The position numbers were made by a program, and so were the translations under genes. The notes under the pieces are model-generated. The model saw nothing but the letters and a program-made list of their open reading frames with translations. It was not told the origin of the DNA and made no database searches. This document shows, piece by piece, positions 8,393-17,803 of a DNA stretch of 64,000 bases (position 1 is the first letter of the stretch; every line of letters begins with the position of its first letter). This DNA comes from MGIIb-O5 sp036154155 (GTDB taxonomy: Archaea; Thermoplasmatota; Poseidoniia; Poseidoniales; Thalassarchaeaceae), in the NCBI GenBank assembly GCA_036154155.1, contig JAYZLP010000012.1, forward strand, positions 30,843-94,842, written 5' to 3'.

Positions 8393-8966
8393 CCTGTGAA
8401 ACTTCTTCGCCAGTCCACCTATTTCCCAACTCATGTTCCACATCTAGCTGGTCAAGTATCCTAGCAACAACAAAGTCCACTAATTCCTCGATTGTCGTTG
8501 GAGCGTGATAGAACCCGGGGTTTGCCGGAAGTATCACAACGCCCCATGATGACATCCTTGCCATGGCCTCAAGATGAGGCGTGGACATCGGGGTCTCCCT
8601 CGGGACCAGGATCAGCTTCCTCCTCTCCTTAATTGCCACAAGGGCGCTCCTGGTGGCCAGGTTATCTGAGATTCCTGACGCTACCTTCCCTATTGTGGTT
8701 CCACTGGCGGGACAGAGGATGTATGCATCATACTTCGCCGATCCAGAAGCCGGTTTAGCAGCAAGGTTAGCATTACTATGCAAAGTAACTCCGTCGATTT
8801 CGGATAGCTCTTCTGGTTTCATCCCGCATTCAAGATCGAGATTAATGGCGCCAGCCCCTGTAACAATTAGATCTACATTCCACCCATAGTTGCTCAGTTG
8901 CTCTACTAGCCTCACTCCATACCTGGCCCCAGAGGCCCCAGTTATCGCCACTACCGCCTCCGGCAT
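8388..8966 (-). CDS. ubiX: UbiX-type flavin prenyltransferase
   Basis: A 192-aa flavoprotein-fold enzyme that joins dimethylallyl phosphate to FMN, giving the prenylated FMN used by UbiD decarboxylases. Conserved pieces: VVAITGASGARYGVRL at the N-terminus (FMN phosphate site), CPASGTTIGKVASGISDNL, and LVPRETPMSTPHLEAM with the downstream PANPGFY. Start ATG 8966 (MPEAVVAITG) is chosen because the fold begins there; the longer frame to 9014 adds a non-conserved peptide. No ubiD gene is seen in the window, so the client decarboxylase must lie elsewhere. It is 37 nt downstream of the class V aminotransferase gene on the same strand. Confidence 0.88.
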   Translation of the reverse strand: MPEAVVAITGASGARYGVRLVEQLSNYGWNVDLIVTGAGAINLDLECGMKPEELSEIDGVTLHSNANLAAKPASGSAKYDAYILCPASGTTIGKVASGISDNLATRSALVAIKERRKLILVPRETPMSTPHLEAMARMSSWGVVILPANPGFYHAPTTIEELVDFVVARILDQLDVEHELGNRWTGEEVSQD

Positions 8967-9003
8967 GTATGGTGGGCCACGCCCAATGGACTTGAATGGT
9001 TTC

Positions 9004-10197
9004 CTACCTTCCAAGGATATCTTTCAATGCTTCTCCAAGGTAAATGTATTCATCTTCGTGATTGTAAAGTTGAGCAGAGATTCTGATGTATTTGGTGCCG
9101 TGATGCGTCCACGCCATCACGGGAACCTGTATCTTGAAATCGTCATACAGGGAATTGTGAATAGGATCCCCATCCATCCCTGGGGCGACAACCTCACCTT
9201 TCCATGGGAACTCAACAGCAGCTAGTGATGAAATCATAGATTCGGGAGTCGGAGGAGTCGTCCCTAAGGCCTCGCAGATAATATTCCTGCCTTTCAGGGC
9301 TAGCCTCCTGTTTCTTTCCATTATCTCTGGCCACCCTCCATCGACTAAACCCTCCATGTATTTCAGTGCAAATGGGATACAAAGCCAAGCAGTCGGATCC
9401 TGTGTTCCCGGCCAATCGAATTCGAATCTGAACTTCTCCTGATCCGTACCTTCGCTAGAATAACCGTGACCAATATTTAGCGGTTTAATCAGGTGCTTCC
9501 TGTCTTCCCTAATGTGTAGGAACGCTGAACCCTTCGGCGTACAAATCCATTTGTGACAGTTGCCAGTGATGTAGGCCGGCTGCAAGTCGGAGATGTCTAT
9601 CTCAACAATGCCGGGACCGTGAGCCGCATCAAGAAGGACATCAACACCCCTTCCCTGAATTTTCTTAACCAATTTTTCGAATGGCATTCTCAGTCCCGTG
9701 GGGCTAGTCACCGTATCTATCATCACTAGGACAGTCCTATCGGTTATGGCACCCATAACGAGATTGACAATCTCTTCTTCGCTTTCCACCCTGAATGGGA
9801 TGTCAACAACCACTGTTTTGGCCCCTGATCTAGAGGTAACGTAGTCAACAGCGTTCCAACACGCTTGGTATGCATGATTTGGAACAATAATTTCGTCCCC
9901 CCTTTCCAGATCCAAGGATCTCAGAATCGTATTGACGCCGGCGGTGGCATTTGTGACAAATGCCATCCCGTCGGGATCGGCATTCATGAATTCGGAGATT
10001 GCAATTATGGATTCCCACCAAAGGTCGCGGCTTACCCTCTCGACGAATAATACAGGATCGTCCTCCATCAGTCTTCTGAGTCTATTTTGTTCCTCCAATA
10101 CAGCAATCGGTGTCGCTCCGAATGAACCATGGTTCAGAAATACGGTTTCTTCATCGAGGCCCCAGTGGCTGGATAAGTCCCCCTTCTTAGGAATCAT
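9004..10197 (-). CDS. Class V aminotransferase, isopenicillin-N-epimerase-like
   Basis: A 397-aa PLP enzyme of fold type I. Diagnostic parts: FLNHGSFGATP near the N-terminus, the phosphate-binding NATAGVNTILRS, DAAHGPGIVEID (the aspartate that pairs with the pyridine nitrogen), and GNCHKWICTPKGSAF with the Schiff-base lysine. This set is typical of the isopenicillin-N-epimerase / cysteine-desulfurase-like branch; the real substrate cannot be told from sequence, and no penicillin pathway is implied. The start at 10197 is favoured because its ATG overlaps the lipB TGA (ATGA), indicating coupling; a start at 10218 would add seven residues. Confidence 0.8.
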   Translation of the reverse strand: MIPKKGDLSSHWGLDEETVFLNHGSFGATPIAVLEEQNRLRRLMEDDPVLFVERVSRDLWWESIIAISEFMNADPDGMAFVTNATAGVNTILRSLDLERGDEIIVPNHAYQACWNAVDYVTSRSGAKTVVVDIPFRVESEEEIVNLVMGAITDRTVLVMIDTVTSPTGLRMPFEKLVKKIQGRGVDVLLDAAHGPGIVEIDISDLQPAYITGNCHKWICTPKGSAFLHIREDRKHLIKPLNIGHGYSSEGTDQEKFRFEFDWPGTQDPTAWLCIPFALKYMEGLVDGGWPEIMERNRRLALKGRNIICEALGTTPPTPESMISSLAAVEFPWKGEVVAPGMDGDPIHNSLYDDFKIQVPVMAWTHHGTKYIRISAQLYNHEDEYIYLGEALKDILGR

Positions 10198-10874
10198 GCC
10201 AATACTTCCGGAGTCCAATTTTCAGGCTTCATTGGGGCCCTTTTCAGAAATTCCTCGCAGGTTTCAAGCAAAGCCTCTTCGAACCGGAGAATGTCCAGGG
10301 GCTCTCCAGATTCATCATGCGTGTATCCAAGCTGGTGCAGACTTGTATGGGTCCCCCTTGTCATCCCACAACCTTCCAGATCCTCAACCCTGGAGCCGGG
10401 AGTATCGACATTAATCGACATGCCATGCCGACTAACCCAGTGCAAAAATGACAGACCGATTGAACAGACTTTGTACCCATCTACCCAGGCTCCTTGCATT
10501 GACGGATCTTTGTAGGACTCAACACCGCATTCCCCCATAGCGGCAATGGACCAGTCCTCCAGTATTCCGATGATTTTCCTGACGCTCTGCTCCCCTACTT
10601 CCCACTTAATGATGGGGTAAACCACCAACTGGCCGGGCCCATGCCAGGTTATCCCCCCTCCTCTATCAGTCTCTGTTGTAGGGTAGCCATCAACTTCGAC
10701 CCCATCCCTCCTGGCCTTTGGCCCTATGGTTACAACCTCGGGGTGCTCTACAATGATGAGTGTATCCGGAATTTTATCCTCAATCCTTTCTTTCTGGAGC
10801 TCCTTCATGGCCTTTGAAACAAGGGAATGCTCGACCATCCCAGCTCTGAGGACCCTAATCTTCCTCATTGCCAA
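10194..10874 (-). CDS. lipB: Octanoyltransferase (lipoate biosynthesis)
   Basis: A 226-aa enzyme that transfers octanoyl groups from acyl carrier protein to lipoyl domains, the first step of endogenous lipoate synthesis. The signature DRGGGITWHGPGQLVVYP (about residues 70-87) is clear, with the later segment YKVCSIGLSF containing the conserved lysine region and a conserved cysteine near VEDLEGCGMTRG. Length is usual. It lies 3 nt after lpdA and overlaps the aminotransferase gene by 4 nt. With lipA about 5 kb upstream on the same strand, the locus encodes the whole route to lipoylate the E2 subunit encoded between them. Confidence 0.9.
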   Translation of the reverse strand: MAMRKIRVLRAGMVEHSLVSKAMKELQKERIEDKIPDTLIIVEHPEVVTIGPKARRDGVEVDGYPTTETDRGGGITWHGPGQLVVYPIIKWEVGEQSVRKIIGILEDWSIAAMGECGVESYKDPSMQGAWVDGYKVCSIGLSFLHWVSRHGMSINVDTPGSRVEDLEGCGMTRGTHTSLHQLGYTHDESGEPLDILRFEEALLETCEEFLKRAPMKPENWTPEVLA

Positions 10875-10877
10875 ACC

Positions 10878-12314
10878 TCATGCCGAATGTATGGCGTGTC
10901 CAAGAGTCTTCAATACGCTCTCGTGGAAAGCCTCTGCCATTGTCGGGTGAGCGTGGACAGTTTCTGCAATGTCCTCCAATAGTGCGCCCATCTCCAAGGC
11001 CAGAACGAATTCCCCATGGAGCTCGGCCACATGACTGCCTACTGCCTGAATTCCTAATATCACATGATCAGATTCTCTAGCCACAACTCTGACAAAACCC
11101 CCTGTCTTTTCCGCCTCGAGAGTTAGGGCTCTACCATTAGCAGCTAATGGGAACTTGCCGATAATTACGGACTCCCCCCTCTCTTCAGCCTCCTCTGGGA
11201 GGAGCCCAACAGAAACCACCTCTGGCTCGGTGAAGACGATAGCGGGAATTGAGATTTTGTCAAACTCCCTGTCAAGGCCGGAGATGATCTCCGCCACCAT
11301 TTCGCCCTGTGCGCTAGCCTTGTGAGCCAGCATTGGCTCCCCAGAGACGTCCCCTATTGCATAAACTCCGGGAACATTAGTCCTACACTTCCTGTCTATC
11401 CTGATGAATCGCCCCGACGCATCCATCCTAACACCGGTCTTTTCTAGGCCCCAGTCACTCGTGTTCGGCTTCCTTCCAACCGTTACCAATATCTTGTCGA
11501 CCTTCAGGGTGTGTTCCTCACCTTCCTTTTCGAACTTCAACTCGACCTTTTTCGAGGCTCCCTTGCCCTTAACTTCAGCCCCTCTGGCGAGGGACTTAGT
11601 ATGAACGACAACCCCGTGCTTCTTTAGCCAAATTTCCAAGGGCCTCCTCAATTCCTTGTCAAATATCCCAAGTATGCTATCCATGCCCTCCACGACAGTA
11701 ACTTGAGAACCCAGTTTGGCCAGTGCGCAACCCAGCTCTAGGCCGATGTATCCACCCCCGACAATGGCCACCTTTTTTGGCAGATTCTTGAGGTCCAGCG
11801 CCCCGGTTGAAGATAGAATGAATTCTTCATCACAAGGCATGAAAGGCAGGTCAATATGACTCGACCCAGTGGCTAGTATGACATTTTCAGCCTCAATTTC
11901 AATGGTGCCTTCTGAGGTTTCCACTGAGCACCTCTTGGGTGTTGTGAAATTAGCCCAGCCCTTCAATAGTTCAACCCCCGCTCCCTTCAATAACGACTCA
12001 ACACCTTTGTTTAGTCGCTCAACAATTCCATCCTTCCATGAAACCATGGCTGACATGTCCAGCATCGGCCCTTCAGTAACCGAGATGCCCATATGCCCTC
12101 CTTCCGATGCGTGCTGACTCAGGGACTCGAAACGCTCAGCAGCGTGAATCATTGCCTTACTGGGGATACATCCTCTGATCAGACAAGTTCCTCCTGCCTT
12201 GTCTCCTTCAACAACTATCGTGTCCAGTCCCAGTTGACCAGATCTGATTCCAGCAACATAGCCACCTGGTCCAGCGCCGACGATGAGAACCTGACATTTT
12301 CTTAATTCAGCCAT
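10878..12314 (-). CDS. lpdA: Dihydrolipoamide dehydrogenase (E3)
   Basis: A 478-aa FAD flavoprotein that reoxidises the dihydrolipoyl group of E2 with NAD. Seen in order: FAD-binding VGAGPGGYVAGI (about 11-22), the redox disulfide GTCLIRGCIPSKA (about 43-55), the NAD-binding IVGGGYIGLELG (about 185-196), the second FAD motif YAIGDVSG (about 320-327), and the C-terminal His-Glu pair in HAHPTMAEAFHES. Length matches the family. It lies 9 nt after E2 and just before lipB, in an operon with E1-alpha, E1-beta and E2. Confidence 0.93.
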   Translation of the reverse strand: MAELRKCQVLIVGAGPGGYVAGIRSGQLGLDTIVVEGDKAGGTCLIRGCIPSKAMIHAAERFESLSQHASEGGHMGISVTEGPMLDMSAMVSWKDGIVERLNKGVESLLKGAGVELLKGWANFTTPKRCSVETSEGTIEIEAENVILATGSSHIDLPFMPCDEEFILSSTGALDLKNLPKKVAIVGGGYIGLELGCALAKLGSQVTVVEGMDSILGIFDKELRRPLEIWLKKHGVVVHTKSLARGAEVKGKGASKKVELKFEKEGEEHTLKVDKILVTVGRKPNTSDWGLEKTGVRMDASGRFIRIDRKCRTNVPGVYAIGDVSGEPMLAHKASAQGEMVAEIISGLDREFDKISIPAIVFTEPEVVSVGLLPEEAEERGESVIIGKFPLAANGRALTLEAEKTGGFVRVVARESDHVILGIQAVGSHVAELHGEFVLALEMGALLEDIAETVHAHPTMAEAFHESVLKTLGHAIHSA

Positions 12315-12323
12315 GTTTAATCC

Positions 12324-13610
12324 TCACATGAAGATCAAGGCAGGATGCTCGAGCATCCTCTTTAGGTGCTGAATCAGCCTCGCGCCATCAGCCCCATCAA
12401 CCACCCTGTGGTCGAACGAGCTTGACAAATTCATTATTCTCCGGACAACTATCTGCCCACCTCTGGCCACCGGCATATCCCTTGCTTTGTGGACTCCTAG
12501 TATCGACATCTCGGGGTGGTTGATTATTGGAGTGGCACCAAGGCCACCCTCCCTTCCAAGACTCGTAATGGTGAATGTCGAACCCGTCAGGTCATCCAGA
12601 CTTGCCGTGCCGTCTCTAGCTGCCCCTGAAACTCTGATTAGCTCACTGGCTGCATTCCATATGTCTAGGGACTCAACATGCTTAACGACAGGTACGTACA
12701 GTCCGCGATCGGTCTGAGTAGCAATTCCAAGATTGACCGCTGAATGCCTGTGCACAACTCCTGACTCGTCGTAGAAGTGGCCATTGCATTCCGGGTGTTC
12801 GGGCATAATCTTGGATAGTGCCAGCATGATGAATGGCAGATATGTCAGCTTCGGCTGTTCCGGGGTCCTGCTCGAATTCAGCATCTGACGTAACTCTTCA
12901 AGCTCAGTAACATCCACCTCCTCGAAATACGAGAAATGGGGAATGGAGAAGGCACTCTTAACCATCTGCTCTGAAATCTTCCTCCTAAGTCCCACGACCT
13001 TGACCTCGGTTACATCCGTTCTCTTAGTTGAATAGGCAGCTGGGGCAGCTCCCATCACCGCTCCTCCGCCAGCTAGGAATGCATCAATGTCAGCATGGCG
13101 AATCCTTCCAGCTGGGCCGCTACCATTGAGGCTAGACAACTCCACTCCCGACTCCCGGGCCCTCCTACGCACCGCAGGACTAGCCAAAATAGCCCCGCCC
13201 TTCTTCTTGGTAGCAGCAGGGGCCTTGATCTCTGGAGCTGGAGGGGATATCACCGGGGGTGCCGGCTCAGGGGCCCTTTCCACGGGCTCTGGTTCCGCAA
13301 CGGGGACCTCCACTGGCTCCTCAGCCACCTCCTCCTCGACCTCCTCTGGCTTAACCTGGTTTCCCTCAGAATCGAATTCAACCAAGGTAGTTCCAACTGC
13401 TATCATATCCCCTACTTCACCACTCAGCGAGGAAACTATGCCATCAGTGGGGGACGGTATGGTCACTGTCGCTTTGTCCGTCATTACATCCACAAGAGGA
13501 TCGTCCTCGGATACCTTGTCGCCCACGGAAACATGCCATGTTACAACTTCTCCCTCAACTACTCCCTCTCCAATATCTGGGAGCTTGAAATCGTAGTTTC
13601 CCATGCTCAT
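12324..13610 (-). CDS. Dihydrolipoamide acyltransferase (E2) of a 2-oxoacid dehydrogenase
   Basis: A 428-aa core subunit. One lipoyl domain (about residues 3-80) carries the lipoylated lysine in DVMTDKATV. A P/E/V/A-rich flexible linker (about 85-140) leads to a peripheral subunit-binding domain (ASPAVRRRARESGVELS...GRIRHADID, about 146-185). The C-terminal catalytic domain holds SSSFDHRVVDGADGA with the active-site HRxxDG. It moves the acyl group to CoA; whether the substrate is pyruvate or branched-chain oxoacids cannot be settled here. The start at 13610 is chosen because its ATG forms an ATGA overlap with the E1-beta stop; the track to 13670 reads back into E1-beta. Confidence 0.9.
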   Translation of the reverse strand: MSMGNYDFKLPDIGEGVVEGEVVTWHVSVGDKVSEDDPLVDVMTDKATVTIPSPTDGIVSSLSGEVGDMIAVGTTLVEFDSEGNQVKPEEVEEEVAEEPVEVPVAEPEPVERAPEPAPPVISPPAPEIKAPAATKKKGGAILASPAVRRRARESGVELSSLNGSGPAGRIRHADIDAFLAGGGAVMGAAPAAYSTKRTDVTEVKVVGLRRKISEQMVKSAFSIPHFSYFEEVDVTELEELRQMLNSSRTPEQPKLTYLPFIMLALSKIMPEHPECNGHFYDESGVVHRHSAVNLGIATQTDRGLYVPVVKHVESLDIWNAASELIRVSGAARDGTASLDDLTGSTFTITSLGREGGLGATPIINHPEMSILGVHKARDMPVARGGQIVVRRIMNLSSSFDHRVVDGADGARLIQHLKRMLEHPALIFM

Positions 13611-14617
13611 TCCTCCTGCGTCCTCGCGATCGCCGCGGCTATCCTGTCCGGTCCGGGCATGTAATCCCATTCAGTAGTATGGGGAAAAGGTGTGTCCCAA
13701 CCCGTCACTCTTTCAATTGGCGACTCAAGGCTCCAGAAACATCTTTCTTGTATGGAAGCTGCCATTTCTGCCCCAAAACCGCTGGTTTTTGGAGCCTCGT
13801 GTACAATTACACAACGCCCAGTCTTCGTTATTGACTTCTCAATCGCTTCCCTGTCCCAAGGAACTAGGGTTTGAAGGTCTATTAGATCGCAGGAAATGCC
13901 ACTATCTTTGATCGCCTGCTCGCAAACATGCACCATGGCGCCCCACGCAATGACTGTGCAATCCTCGCCCTCAATCGCCAGACGCGCTTCCCCAAGTGGG
14001 ACTGAATAGTGAGACTCAGGAACCTCGGCCTCCGGATGACCACTCCAGGTCGGAACATTGTGGGGATCCCCATAGAACGGCCCTCTGTAGCATCTCTTTG
14101 GCTCAAAGAAAATTACAGGGTCGTTGTCTTCAATTGCACTGATTAGGAGCCCCTTCGCGTTGTATGGTGTCGAGCAATAGACTACTTTGAGGCCCGGGGT
14201 GTGAGTGAATTGCGCTTCCGGGGACTGTGAGTGGTGATGTCCGCCCCTAATTCCCCCTCCTGCTGGTGTCCTAATGGTGACTGGGCACCAGAACTCTCCC
14301 CCCGACCTGTGCCTGATCTTTGCCATCTCGTTTACAATCTGATCATAGGCAGGGAAGATGTAGTCTGCAAACTGAATTTCCACAACTGGTCGCAGTCCAT
14401 TGATGCCCATCCCAAAGGCAGTAGCCGCAATCCCCCCCTCTGAGAGGGGAGAGTCGAAAACACGGTGCTTGCCGAACTTCTCCTGAAGGCCATCAGAAGT
14501 TCTGAATACCCCTCCGAAGTACCCTACGTCTTCCCCGAAAATGATTACATCATCATCATTTGAAAGCATGGTGTCTAGGGCGCTGTTCACCGACTCAACC
14601 ATATTCATGTTAGGCAT
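13607..14617 (-). CDS. 2-oxoacid dehydrogenase E1, beta subunit
   Basis: A 336-aa transketolase-family subunit that, with E1-alpha, decarboxylates a 2-oxoacid using thiamine diphosphate. Conserved parts: FGEDVGYFGGVF, SEGGIAATAFGMGINGLRPV, IQFADYIFPAYDQIVNEMAK and the HHHSQSPEA loop, then the C-terminal VHEAPKTSGFGAEMA. The start at 14617 (MPNMNMVES) is chosen because it gives a TAATG junction with E1-alpha and the family begins there; an in-frame ATG at 14668 lies inside E1-alpha. The resemblance is to the PdhB/BkdB type. Confidence 0.9.
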   Translation of the reverse strand: MPNMNMVESVNSALDTMLSNDDDVIIFGEDVGYFGGVFRTSDGLQEKFGKHRVFDSPLSEGGIAATAFGMGINGLRPVVEIQFADYIFPAYDQIVNEMAKIRHRSGGEFWCPVTIRTPAGGGIRGGHHHSQSPEAQFTHTPGLKVVYCSTPYNAKGLLISAIEDNDPVIFFEPKRCYRGPFYGDPHNVPTWSGHPEAEVPESHYSVPLGEARLAIEGEDCTVIAWGAMVHVCEQAIKDSGISCDLIDLQTLVPWDREAIEKSITKTGRCVIVHEAPKTSGFGAEMAASIQERCFWSLESPIERVTGWDTPFPHTTEWDYMPGPDRIAAAIARTQEE

Positions 14618-15858
14618 TATTCGTCCCTCCACTTCTTCATCTCGTCCCATTGCTCTACTAGGTGCCATGGGGGACTCTCGTAGACTTCAGTGAAGATGGC
14701 GTCCGATGAGGGGTAAGGGCCATTTGCAAGATCGCCGAATTTTACTGCCTCTTTGTAAGCACTCATGACCTCCGAGTCTAGCCTCTCAGATAATTCCGCG
14801 TGATCTTCCTCAGACCATTCCTCGATACTAATTAGGTGGTCTTTCAACCTCTCAATTGGGTCTCCTCCCGGCCAATGCTCGTTTTCGTCCTGGGGCCTGT
14901 ATCTGGATGGGTCGTCACTGCTGCTATGGGCCCCTGCTCGGTAGGTTAGAACCTCTATGTGTGTAGCGCCCAGTCCCCTGGATGCCCTCTCTCTAGCCCA
15001 CCTAGTTACTGAAAATAGTGCTAGGAAGTCATTCCCGTCAACCCTGATGCTTGGTATTCCGTAAGGTATGCCCCGGATGGCGAAATTTTGCAAACCGCTA
15101 GCGAAGTTACTGTGGGTCGAGATTGCCCATTGATTGTTTACAATGTTTAGAATTACGGGAGCTTTGAATATGCCAGCAAAATTCAGTGCGTAATGATAGT
15201 CGCCCTCTGCACTGGCCCCGTCCCCAATCCATGTAATTGTGACCTCATCAAGCTCCTTGTACCTAGAGGCCAGAGCAACACCTACTGCCTGGCTGAACTG
15301 AGTCCCGACGGGGCTTGAGACGGAGATGAACCTCCCTTCCTTGTAGGTGTAGTGGACCGGCATTTGCCGCCCCTTCACGTTATCCTTCTCGTTACCAATG
15401 CAATGGCAAATCATGCTTACCATGTCACGCCCCCTGACGAACTGAGCGCCGGGTTGCCGGTACGTAGGGAACAACCAATCCTGATTCTCCAGGGCCATTG
15501 TTTGTGCAATTGCCACTGCCTCCTCGCCAAAAGACCTCATGTAGAATGAAAGCTTGCCAGTACGCTGCATTTTCATCATCCTGTCGTCGAAAATACGTAG
15601 TCTCAGCATATGCTCAAGGCCCATTCTCAACTCTTCGGCAGAAAGCTCCGGATTCCACTTTCCTGAGGCACTGTTGTCGTCCCCCAGAACTCTGACTAGC
15701 CCCGTCGCATGACCCGAAGAATCCTCAGCCGAGCAATCGATCTCTAGCATCTCGAGATCTTCCGGCTTCCAAGGCCAGTCTGCAAACTCCGCATCTTCTC
15801 CTGGCCTATGCGGCGCATCCGGGATATGTAGGGGGATGTCAGAATTGTCTTCGCCCAT
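14617..15858 (-). CDS. 2-oxoacid dehydrogenase E1, alpha subunit
   Basis: A 413-aa subunit carrying the thiamine diphosphate site: IGDGASAEGDYHYALNFAG through VNNQWAIS gives the GDG...NN motif (about residues 205-245). The phosphorylation-loop-like segment RAGAHSSSDDPSRYRP (about 300-315) and the substrate region LFPTYRQPGAQFVRG resemble branched-chain or BkdA-like E1-alpha more than classical pyruvate E1. An acidic N-terminal extension of about 75 residues precedes the core, longer than in many bacterial homologues. It is the first subunit gene after lipA (22-nt gap), and E1-beta follows with a TAATG overlap. Confidence 0.9.
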   Translation of the reverse strand: MGEDNSDIPLHIPDAPHRPGEDAEFADWPWKPEDLEMLEIDCSAEDSSGHATGLVRVLGDDNSASGKWNPELSAEELRMGLEHMLRLRIFDDRMMKMQRTGKLSFYMRSFGEEAVAIAQTMALENQDWLFPTYRQPGAQFVRGRDMVSMICHCIGNEKDNVKGRQMPVHYTYKEGRFISVSSPVGTQFSQAVGVALASRYKELDEVTITWIGDGASAEGDYHYALNFAGIFKAPVILNIVNNQWAISTHSNFASGLQNFAIRGIPYGIPSIRVDGNDFLALFSVTRWARERASRGLGATHIEVLTYRAGAHSSSDDPSRYRPQDENEHWPGGDPIERLKDHLISIEEWSEEDHAELSERLDSEVMSAYKEAVKFGDLANGPYPSSDAIFTEVYESPPWHLVEQWDEMKKWRDE

Positions 15859-15880
15859 GCTTCAATCACTCTCTCCTTGC

Positions 15881-16939
15881 TCATATTGTTTGGGTTTGGC
15901 CAATCTGATTTGTCTTCAGGTAGCTTACGGCTGAACCAGTCGACTCCCTTGTTACTACGGGTTCCCCACCTTTCGCCTCTTCCCAAAGCAGCCCCGCCCT
16001 GTAACTGGACCTAACTAGAGGTCCACTGGCAACAGCACTGAATCCCATTTCCCTAGCTTCCTTGTCCCATTTCGCGAATGTTGAGGGTTCGGGAAACCTG
16101 TCCACCTGGAGGTGTCTGTCGCCAGGCTGAAGGTACTGGCCTAGGGTAATCATGTCCACTCCTGCAGAACGAAGCCTCATCATCGCTTCGGAAATCTCCT
16201 CGTCCGTTTCACCTAGGCCCACCATAATGCTGCTCTTTGTCAGGATGTCCGGCCTAATTCTCTTAGCCTCCATGAGGATGGAAATGGACTGTTCGAATGA
16301 AGCCCTGGGGTCTCTGACAACTGAGTCTAGCCTAGGCACACACTCAACGTTGTGCGCAAACACCTTCAGGGGCAGACCATCTAGTAGCATAGCAAGCGAT
16401 TCTAAGTCCCCATCTAGGTCGGAAGAAAGCAATTCCAGCCCGACATCAGGAGACTTCTCATTAATGGCTTTGATACATTCAGCGTAATGATTCGCACCAC
16501 CATCTGGCAGGTCATCCCTGTTCACAACAGTAATCACCGCGTGGCTCAAGCCCATTCTACTGACTGCATCCGCCAGAGAATCTGGCTCTGAAGGATCAAG
16601 TGGAGGGGGATTCTTAGCCGTGTCAATGGCACAGAACCTGCAACCACGAGTACAAATATCTCCAGCAATCATGAATGTCGCGGTGCCCCTGCCCCAACAG
16701 TCGTGAACATTAGGGCACCTAGCCTCTTCACAAACTGTATTCAGACCATTCTCAACTACCTGACTCTTTGTCTCATTGTACCTTACTTGGGAGGTGCCAA
16801 CCGGGAGTGAAGTTTTGAACCACTTAGGCAGCCTCTTTCTCTCCCTAGATCTCCTGGATTCTCTTTCTTCGGAGGGCACCGAGCCACATCCCATAGCACT
16901 ATCCGCGGCATCCCTGACGAGTGGCAGGCGAGTGGCCAT
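15881..16939 (-). CDS. lipA: Lipoyl synthase
   Basis: A 352-aa radical SAM enzyme that inserts two sulfurs into octanoyl-E2. Both iron-sulfur clusters are visible: the auxiliary cluster CEEARCPNVHDC (CX4CX5C, about residues 71-82) and the radical SAM cluster CTRGCRFC (CX3CX2C, about 97-104). The C-terminal RSSY motif, whose serine ligates the auxiliary cluster, is present in LVRSSYRAG. The N-terminal 40 residues are charged and variable. It heads the dehydrogenase operon and is divergent from the pteridine-reductase gene, with about 100 nt between the starts. Confidence 0.93.
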   Translation of the reverse strand: MATRLPLVRDAADSAMGCGSVPSEERESRRSRERKRLPKWFKTSLPVGTSQVRYNETKSQVVENGLNTVCEEARCPNVHDCWGRGTATFMIAGDICTRGCRFCAIDTAKNPPPLDPSEPDSLADAVSRMGLSHAVITVVNRDDLPDGGANHYAECIKAINEKSPDVGLELLSSDLDGDLESLAMLLDGLPLKVFAHNVECVPRLDSVVRDPRASFEQSISILMEAKRIRPDILTKSSIMVGLGETDEEISEAMMRLRSAGVDMITLGQYLQPGDRHLQVDRFPEPSTFAKWDKEAREMGFSAVASGPLVRSSYRAGLLWEEAKGGEPVVTRESTGSAVSYLKTNQIGQTQTI

Positions 16940-17040
16940 CAGTTCCTTCGGATGGAGGTACGAAATTAACCATTCTCATGAGGGCCTCCTTGAGCCCGCC
17001 AAGAACAACCCGTAATAGGGGTGTGTTTCCTCGGGGCATC

Positions 17041-17802
17041 ATGTCTGGTGGCACCGTAGTTGTGACGGGCGGAGCAGCAAGGATAGGGAAGCATATCTCC
17101 TTGGCGCTGGCTAAGAGCGGTTTCTCAGTAGCAGTCCACTATTTTTCTTCCGAAAATGAAGCTAAGGAACTAGTATCGGAGATACAATCATCAGGTGGAA
17201 ATGCCACTCACATACAGAGCGATTTGTCAAACCCCAAGTCAGCATCTGAGATAATTTCCATTGCCGAGAATTCATTGGGCCCAGTCACCGGTCTAATCAA
17301 CAATGCATCCATGTTTTCCCATGACGATATTACTACCATTTCGGAAGATTCATGGGCAGGTCACATGGAAGTCAATGCCCTCTCGCCAATATTGCTTATC
17401 GGGGAATTAGTTAGAAGATTGCCCGATGGAAATGGCGGCTCCATCGTTAACATACTCGATCAGAAGGTCGCCCAGCCCAATCCAGATCATCTTTCGTATA
17501 CTGCGTCAAGATTTGCGATGCTGGGAGTAACTGAGGCTTTAGCTAGGGGGTTGGCACCGAGAGTACGAGTCAACGCAGTGGCACCGGGTCACACGTTGCC
17601 TAGTTCTGAGCAGACCCAGGCGGGTTTCTCTAGGGCACAATCCGAGTCCCCGCTTGGATTTGGCCCCAGTCCGGATGACATAGCAGATGCCGTTGTATTC
17701 CTGATGAGCTCAAGGTCCATCACCGGCCAGACTATTTTCGTAGACTCGGGAGAGAGGTTTCTATCCCGAAAGAGAGACGTATTTTTCGAAACGGAGGGAT
17801 AG
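17041..17802 (+). CDS. Short-chain dehydrogenase, pteridine-reductase-like
   Basis: A 253-aa Rossmann-fold protein. Its nucleotide motif VVVTGGAARIGKHI fits TGx3RxG, the form typical of pteridine reductases (PTR1/FolM) rather than the usual TGxxxGxG. NNAS follows at about residues 88-91. As in PTR1, the catalytic serine is replaced by aspartate (NILDQKVAQP). Oddly the YxxxK motif reads YTASR, with arginine for the lysine. It probably reduces dihydropterins or dihydrofolate with NADPH. The next gene, folB, starts 1 nt after its stop, which supports a pterin role. ATG 17041 is chosen because the frame upstream to 16921 is not conserved-looking. Confidence 0.78.
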   Translation: MSGGTVVVTGGAARIGKHISLALAKSGFSVAVHYFSSENEAKELVSEIQSSGGNATHIQSDLSNPKSASEIISIAENSLGPVTGLINNASMFSHDDITTISEDSWAGHMEVNALSPILLIGELVRRLPDGNGGSIVNILDQKVAQPNPDHLSYTASRFAMLGVTEALARGLAPRVRVNAVAPGHTLPSSEQTQAGFSRAQSESPLGFGPSPDDIADAVVFLMSSRSITGQTIFVDSGERFLSRKRDVFFETEG

Positions 17803-17803
17803 G

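Noticed and set aside
9004..10197. Penicillin-type biosynthesis from the isopenicillin-N-epimerase-like enzyme
   Set aside because: No ACV synthetase or isopenicillin synthase is present; the family name covers many unrelated class V aminotransferases.
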